The position numbers were made by a program, and so were the translations under genes. Below, piece after piece: positions 20,537 to 27,500 of a DNA stretch of 27,500 bases (within the stretch, counting starts at the first letter, position 1; each line of letters begins with the position of its first letter). The DNA lies in assembly GCA_012295275.1 (NCBI GenBank), contig CM022672.1:19754894-19782393 (forward strand). Reading direction: 5' to 3'. The notes under the pieces were generated by a model, which did no database searches, had not been told where the DNA came from, and saw only the letters and a program-made list of their open reading frames with translations. The DNA comes from Chrysomallon squamiferum (taxonomy: Eukaryota > Mollusca > Gastropoda > Neomphalida > Peltospiridae).

Positions 20537-21240
20537 TATAAAATGCATCATTATAGAATTCAATAAACCATCCATTTCTCAGTTAACATTTAGGTAATGT
20601 CAAGTGATGCGCGATTTGGAAAGAGTCTTATAAATAAAAAATAAAAAATATTTCTTGCAGCCAAAGTGTCTGTTTCAAAATACGATAATCTAATAATGAC
20701 AACAGTTTAAAAACAAATCTCAGTTTATAAATATTAAAAACCGCAGACATAAAAAAAACGCTTCGTTTTCTGTTGTGTTGTTTTTTGTTTTGTTTTTTTG
20801 AGTCATTCAGATTTGACAGAGATTTTTTACTACCTTTACGATTTCATCTGTAACTGTTAAAATGTTACGAAAATCAGAAATAACTGTTACACAGTGCTTC
20901 ACGGATTCAAGTTTGCTGAAAAAAACTGCAGTAAGACATAAATATTTGTATAATATTTTCTATGCAGCAATATACGAAATAGAAACAAGTCCACTTTGGT
21001 TAGTTTGTCACGTACAAAAAATAAAGCTTTCGTTACGTTACAACTTATTTCACGTTTATGGAAGGTGAAAGGAAAAATATCTGTTTCTTCACTTCCCTCA
21101 CCAGTGTTAGGGTATCCAGAGAATTACACACTCGATGCATAAAACATTGGTTTCTGTCTCTCACCGCATAAACAAGTTTGAATGGACGTTCTTGTTCAGA
21201 AAACAAACATGTTTTATAATTGTATGTGAAACTAATGTAC
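20536..21240. other. unique AT-rich sequence, no gene seen
   Basis: The 68-codon plus-strand frame at 20862-21068 has mixed composition but no motif or splice context, so it is not called. Confidence 0.5.
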
Positions 21241-21245
21241 GTATA

Positions 21246-22250
<1,005 letters not shown>

Positions 22251-22251
22251 T

Positions 22252-22345
22252 GTATATATGTATATGTATGTGTGTATGTGTGTATGTATGTATGTATGTA
22301 TGTATGTATGTATGTATGTATGTATGTATGTATGTTGTGTGTGTC
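22252..22345. repeat. (TATG)n tetranucleotide microsatellite
   Basis: Clean ATGT units at about 22280-22335 with degenerate TG/TA edges. The Met-Tyr-Val-Cys frames are artefacts. Confidence 0.95.
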
Positions 22346-22452
22346 TGTGTATGTATTTATGTATTTTTGTGTATATGAATGTGTGTATGTGTATTTTTTT
22401 TATATATGTATGTTTGAATGTTCTTATGTGCTGGTATATAGATATGGCTTTA

Positions 22453-22504
22453 TTATATATATATATATATATATATATGTTTTTTGTTTATTTATTTATT
22501 TTTA

Positions 22505-22560
<56 letters not shown>

Positions 22561-22640
22561 TCCCTTTGTTTTGATTATATGCTTGTTTATTATTAGTAGG
22601 TATCATCATCGTCGTCATCATTATTATTATTATTATTCTG
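22453..22640. repeat. (TA)n and (ATT)n microsatellites
   Basis: (TA)n at 22453-22478, a clean (ATT)n at 22508-22560 and a second shorter one at 22617-22637. Confidence 0.95.
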
Positions 22641-23640
22641 CTTTGGTTTTGATTATTGTCGTTGTGATTCTAATCTTATGAGAAATTATTTTAATATGGT
22701 AATGTTAGCAAGGAAAACTTTATGTATACTATGTGGTAGCCAGAACTGAAGAAATTAAAAAATTTTAAAATTAAAAAAAAAAAAATTAAAATGTCCACGC
22801 GCTATGACGCAATGATGAATCGATTTCCTTTGAGTGGGTCAGTGAGAGAATTAAAAGCACAGGAAAAAAGATATTTCATTTTAATTACAGAGAACGAAAG
22901 ACAGACTGTTACTATTTTCTAGACTTTATTTCCGATTTAAGTAAGTGAAAAAGAGAGGGAGAGAAATGTCAAAAATGCAAAGCAGAATAAAGCATAAATA
23001 ACACACGACTAATGTTCTCGGAAGGAAGTGTCTTATTTAAGGATATATTTTCGTCCGCGTTAATTACAAATGCAACATTAAAGGTATACATAGGTGTTAA
23101 TGTCAAGAATATAAAGGCATAGTAATAAGTCACATATGTTTACAAATACAGAGCAGAGCTAATCCTGGCTTGTAATTTAATAATTCATGTTATACATGAG
23201 CGAGGAATGTCAAAGCAATTTTAGTTATTATAAAGCCGCAAAGAGCGAAGTCATATTATAGCTCTAGCTGTATTTGTTCTGAGATGAATGAAATATTTCA
23301 AACTGATACAATGTGAGATTTTATGCCTTGAAAGAACTGACTTTGTGCTGTCTAATTTATTTCACTTTGATTCTTGAAATTCTTTAACGTTGAACATTGC
23401 GAATTAGAAGGTTAATACTGACAATACGCGCATCAAATGACGACTATTAATAAACTACTTAGATGTGTCTCTCAAACAGAGAAAATATTTTGTTATCTCT
23501 GTGATAATTGGGGTCGTGGTAACATACAAGGGCAGGACAGGGCGGTATTGAGCCGTGATTGTACAAAGTTTTATCGAGCTGGAAGGAAGTGGGCATCATA
23601 AAACAACATTTCCCCTTTCCATTCATATATCCATAAAGTC
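22641..23640. other. unique AT-rich sequence, no gene seen
   Basis: Unique DNA with A-rich patches near 22750-22785. A 62-codon minus-strand frame at 23459-23647 has no receptor-like or other recognisable motif. Confidence 0.5.
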
Positions 23641-24000
23641 GCCTCACGTCAGTTTGAAAAATATTTTATTTATCTGGGTAAACAAGCCACGTCTAAACAA
23701 CTCCGATGTGCAGTGGCCGTGAATCGAGGAATTACATCGTAGCATCCCGGCATCCAGCGAGAAAGTTCGGCCAAAGCCAGGGTCTTGTACTCATGAATAT
23801 TCACGAGCCGGCAGTGTGTCAGGTGTCACGAGATATACAATTAGTTGGATCTGGGAGATCAATAAGCAGAGCGAATTGAGAAATAACCTCGCGCTGTAAT
23901 ACACATCCCTTACTCGGCCACTGACATTATCATCGACACGTATCTTCACCAGCGTCCACGTCATCAACGTCCTTACTTTCTTTAACATCAGCCGTCAGCA
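23640..24000. promoter_or_regulatory. candidate cis-regulatory island, CpG-dense and repeat-free
   Basis: About 360 bp of high-complexity sequence with close to thirty CpG by hand count, free of microsatellites. It contains the 10-bp palindrome tgaatattca at 23794-23803 inside an ATGAATATTCAC word, homeodomain/POU-like AT cores (acaattag, atcaataag) and E-box-like cacgt words. No frame resembles a known protein; a 65-codon minus-strand frame lies across it. The composition resembles that of conserved non-coding elements, but conservation cannot be tested here. Confidence 0.3.
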
Positions 24001-24019
24001 CCAACAGTTTTTATTCGGA

Positions 24020-24240
24020 TAATAAATAAATAAGTATAATAAATAAAAATGAATAAAATAAAACAAAATAATATATATGTGTGTGTGTGAACACGTACAG
24101 ACGCACGCACGCACACACACAAATACATATATATATATAGAATAAATGAATAAAATAAGTATGCAAGTAAGTAAATAGAATAAGTAAATAAATTAAAATG
24201 TAATAAAATTAAATTAAATAAACATGAGGAGGAATCACTG
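24020..24240. repeat. AAAT-rich, (TG)n and (CA)n tracts
   Basis: Imperfect aaat and aaagt units, a TG run at 24078-24090 and CA-rich words at 24100-24122. Confidence 0.85.
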
Positions 24241-24333
24241 ACAAATCAAAAGGGAAAAAAAATGTATTATCAGTTAAGCACAGAATACGTTTAAATATGG
24301 AAACGAAATTGAAATAAATATTCATCGTATAAC

Positions 24334-24440
24334 TTTCTTTACTTTTTTTCTTTTTCTTTTCTTTCCTTTTTTTATTATTATTATTTTCTTCTTTTTTGGG
24401 GGGATTTTCTTACTTATTTTTTTTTTTTTCCTTCTAAATT
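24334..24440. repeat. T/CT-rich pyrimidine tract with ATT units
   Basis: Runs of CTTT and poly(T), interrupted by (ATT)4 and a G run. Confidence 0.85.
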
Positions 24441-24553
24441 TTTGTTTGCATTAAATATTAAACAAAACAGTGCAAAACGAAGAAGCAAAATTCAATTTTG
24501 TAAGCGACGAATTCGCGTTCCAGACTGGGGTGGACAAGAAACAGCGTGAGCTG

Positions 24554-25113
24554 GATTTAATATTCTGCTGATACACGTCTGTATTTAATATTCTACTGAT
24601 ACACGTCTGTATTTAATATTCTACTGATACAAGTCTGTATTTAATATTCTGCTGATACACGTCTGTATTTAATATTCTACTGATACACGTCTGTATTTAA
24701 TATTCTGCTGATACACGTCTGTATTTAATATTCTGCTGATACACGTCTGTATTTAATATTCTACTGATACACGTCTGTATTTAATATTCTACTGATACAC
24801 GTCTGTATTTAATATTCTACTGATACACGTCTGTATTTAATATTCTGCTGATACACGTCTGTATTTAATATTCTACTGATACACGTCTGTATTTAATATT
24901 CTGCTGATACACGTCTGTATTTAATATTCTGCTGATACACGTCTGTATTTAATATTCTGCTGATACACGTCTGTATTTAATATTCTGCTGATACACGTCT
25001 GTATTTAATATTCTACTGATACACGTCTGTATTTAATATTCTACTGATACACGTCCGTGTTTAATATTCTGCTGATACACGTCTGTATTTAATATTCTAC
25101 TGATGCACGTCTG
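24554..25113. repeat. minisatellite, 20 units of exactly 28 bp
   Basis: Twenty consecutive units with no insertion or deletion (560 bp = 20 x 28). Each begins tatttaatattct and ends ctgatacacgtctg apart from one variable base between the two halves. That position is G or A in units 1-20 as G A A G A G G A A A G A G G G G A A G A. Unit 3 has acaagt, unit 18 has cacgtccgtg and unit 20 has gatgcacg. The first unit starts gattt. The low divergence and uniform length point to recent expansion or homogenisation. Confidence 0.97.
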
Positions 25114-26410
25114 TATGAGACATGCTGTGTTAGACTGGAACACACAACAAATACGCAGTTTTCTGTCAGCTCTCGAGTAGAAGGAGAAATTTTAGTTACG
25201 TAAACTCTTGAAAAGCACATCGGCCAATGAACTTTAGTCCACAGGTGTGGGTTTTGTTAATAGGACACTGACTCGTTAATACAGCAGAGATTTTTTTTTT
25301 TTTAACAAAGACATGTTAAACGAAGAAATTTTTTTTTTTTTTTTTTTTTTTGCCGGATGCAATTCACAGTATATACCAAGCATATAATTAACTTTTCAAC
25401 AAGTCTCTCACCAATTTCCCACATTTCTGGATATTCAATTATTCAGAAGTTTAGTTCATGATTTTTTTTTTTTTTTTTTTTTTTTAATTATTATTTCCTT
25501 TTGCCACGACTGTGAAACAAGATTCGCATTCACTGAGAGGACAGGATGAATACATGTGCTATTATAATAATATCTGGTTTCAAATCTGCTTAAGCCAACG
25601 CATTATTAAAATAGCCACGTCTATAACAAAAGCCAAAGGAGCATGTCACTAATTAATTTAAATTCTTTAATGCACTATCGGTAGAACGAAATAAATCAGT
25701 AGATATTATTATTATTATACGTACTAGTATGTAGATGTGTATGACATTAAATGCGTACCGTGGTTTCAGTGTTAAAGAAAATCCTCTGTACGCAAATATG
25801 TGCATATATCTATATAATATAACTTGGTATGAATGTGTGTTTGTGTGTATATATATTTATATATATATGTATGCATGAATGTATATACATGTGTCTGTAT
25901 ACGTGTGTGCGTATATGCATGTCGGTATTTATGCGTGTATGTAAGTAAGTAAGTATGTGTGTGTGTGTACGTATCGTTTTAACACATCTATCCTAATTAG
26001 CAGTGACAGACTACATTGTTTATCTTAAGACAGGTGCGAGACCAATTAAAAAGTAATAAGTTCATTATATCTGTGAGACAACAACCCGTCCTGCATCCGC
26101 AACTTGATAAGGCGAGTTATTTTCAGAAATAACGACAACCGAGATGGAGCCGATATCTAAAGTATTTATTTCGTACTTGTATGTTTAATAATGCACTCGG
26201 GGGTATTTTTCAAAAATAAATTACGTATGTTTTGGGTGTTCAGCAAAGAAGCCATTTTTCTTGTTAATATTCAGAATATTTGAGATTGTCTCTTCATCTG
26301 TACATTGACTTAAAATAACTTCAGAGCAGATAAGCAGTTAATTAAGTTACGTGAGCAGGTTTATATATTTTTTAATTCTGTTTACTGCTAGTTTGCTGGG
26401 CTAATCTTCT
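25114..26410. other. unique AT-rich sequence with poly(T) tracts
   Basis: No gene seen. T homopolymers lie at 25291-25303, 25329-25351 and 25462-25485. A TG/TA-rich imperfect microsatellite spans about 25830-25970. Confidence 0.55.
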
Positions 26411-26590
26411 AAAAGTGTGCATGTGCCTGTGTACATATGTATCCATGTATGTATGTATGTGTGTATAAACATTTATATATATGTATGTATGTATGTATAT
26501 GTGTGTGTGTATGTATGTATGTATGTATATATATGTATGTATCTGTGTGTGTATGCATGTATGTATGTATATGTATGTGTATGTATATTC
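26411..26590. repeat. TATG/TGTA-rich microsatellite
   Basis: Imperfect GTAT units with short TG and TA runs, a smaller relative of the tract at 22252-22345. Confidence 0.93.
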
Positions 26591-26704
26591 ACATACGAAG
26601 ATCTATCCACAATTCACAGGCAATAATTGTTATATTTCATGTTTCATTTAATACAGCTTTAAATGGAATCTTATGAAGCAGTATTACATAATTATGGTAT
26701 TAAT

Positions 26705-26708
<4 letters not shown>

Positions 26709-26779
<71 letters not shown>

Positions 26780-26790
26780 TGTGTGTGTAA
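26709..26790. repeat. (GT)n microsatellite
   Basis: A pure GT run to about 26776 with a short GT-rich tail. Confidence 0.96.
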
Positions 26791-27500
26791 GTATGTCTTT
26801 CTGTTCGGTAAAATCGTCCATACTAATGAACTATCAGACACAGTTATAAAATAACAGCCTGGTTACATAACGTGACTGAGATGTGATATGCTCAGTGCAT
26901 CACGACAGAAGACTAATAATTTTTTGATTAGAAATTGGAGGAATCAGGTCCACACGCAAGCGATTAAATCTAATCCACAGGGAGAAGAAAAGAAATAGTT
27001 TTACGGCTGATTTACTTCGTAGATTGCTACTGCTTTTTCTTAATAATAATAAACGTGCAAGTGAGCCGATGCAATTCTACACGCAAATAACGTAAGTACT
27101 TGGGTTAGAATGGATAATTAGCTGGGATTCATCAGTGTTTTATAATGAACGAAGTTAAATAAGATTTCTTAAACTGGAAGGCTCATGTGTCTACCGCAAA
27201 CCATCGCTGAAAAATGTTGCTGTTGTTGTTTTATTATTATTATTATTTATCATTATCATAATCATCATTATTGTCGTCGTCATTAAATATATATTAATAA
27301 CATAATAATGTGTGTGTTGTATCGATAGATAACCAAAGTTTTTCACCATGTTCCCAATACAGGCCTGGTTAAATATATCGTAAACTAAAATAGCCAGCAC
27401 TATTTATTTCATAAACGCGACCGTATAATTATGGAGATAGTCTATCTTTTACTTGTTTATTTTTTTATTTAATTTTGTATAATATTTGTTAGGCTTTTAC
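26791..27500. other. unique AT-rich sequence, no gene seen
   Basis: Contains a TTG/ATT/ATC triplet-rich patch at 27215-27310. No exon of the receptor or other gene recognised up to the window edge. Confidence 0.5.

Noticed and set aside
23459-23647. 62-codon minus-strand frame as an upstream receptor exon
   Set aside because: No transmembrane or GPCR motif and no acceptor/donor pair in frame.

Overview
The window looks like part of a large, AT-rich, microsatellite-crowded animal genome. It is probably a lophotrochozoan and plausibly a cephalopod mollusc such as an octopus. That placement is an inference from three things: the spliced neuropeptide receptor, the very long introns, and the density of (GA)n, (GT)n, (ATT)n, (TA)n and poly(A/T) tracts. 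No bacterial operon, tRNA, rRNA, CRISPR array or intact transposon was recognised. Most long open frames are low-complexity shadows of microsatellites.

One gene can be read with confidence. The minus strand carries the 3' half of a class A (rhodopsin-like) neuropeptide G-protein-coupled receptor. In transcript order the exons are 13150-13050 (TM6 with CWLP and the start of extracellular loop 3), 4472-4382 (rest of the loop and TM7 with NPFIY) and 3692-3492 (helix 8, cysteine-rich palmitoylation site and C-terminal tail, ending in a stop). All four splice sites are canonical and the phases match (2 at the first junction, 0 at the second), so the three exons form one continuous frame of 130 residues. 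The sequence around TM6, TM7 and helix 8 fits leucokinin-type receptors best, by recall only; luqin/RYamide-, NPY- or tachykinin-type remain possible. Exons for TM1-TM5 were not found up to 27500 and probably lie beyond the right edge.

Layout: 1-3491 is downstream flank and probable 3'UTR. 3492-4472 holds the last two exons, split by a 689-bp intron with a 97-bp (CT)n tract on the sense strand. 4473-13049 is one 8.6-kb intron with microsatellites and two CpG-dense non-repetitive islands. 12344-13050 is a tandem array abutting the TM6 exon. 13151-27500 is upstream intron or flank with microsatellites, a 20 x 28-bp minisatellite at 24554-25113, and CpG-dense islands at 18620-19210 and 23640-24000.

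The most notable observation is the array at 12344-13050. It is built from the receptor's own 5' splice-site neighbourhood: each of 14 extra copies repeats the 8-base donor GTAAGTAT used by the TM6 exon, giving 15 donor motifs in tandem at the start of the intron. Each unit also has an acceptor-like CCACACAG placed 15 nt before the next donor.
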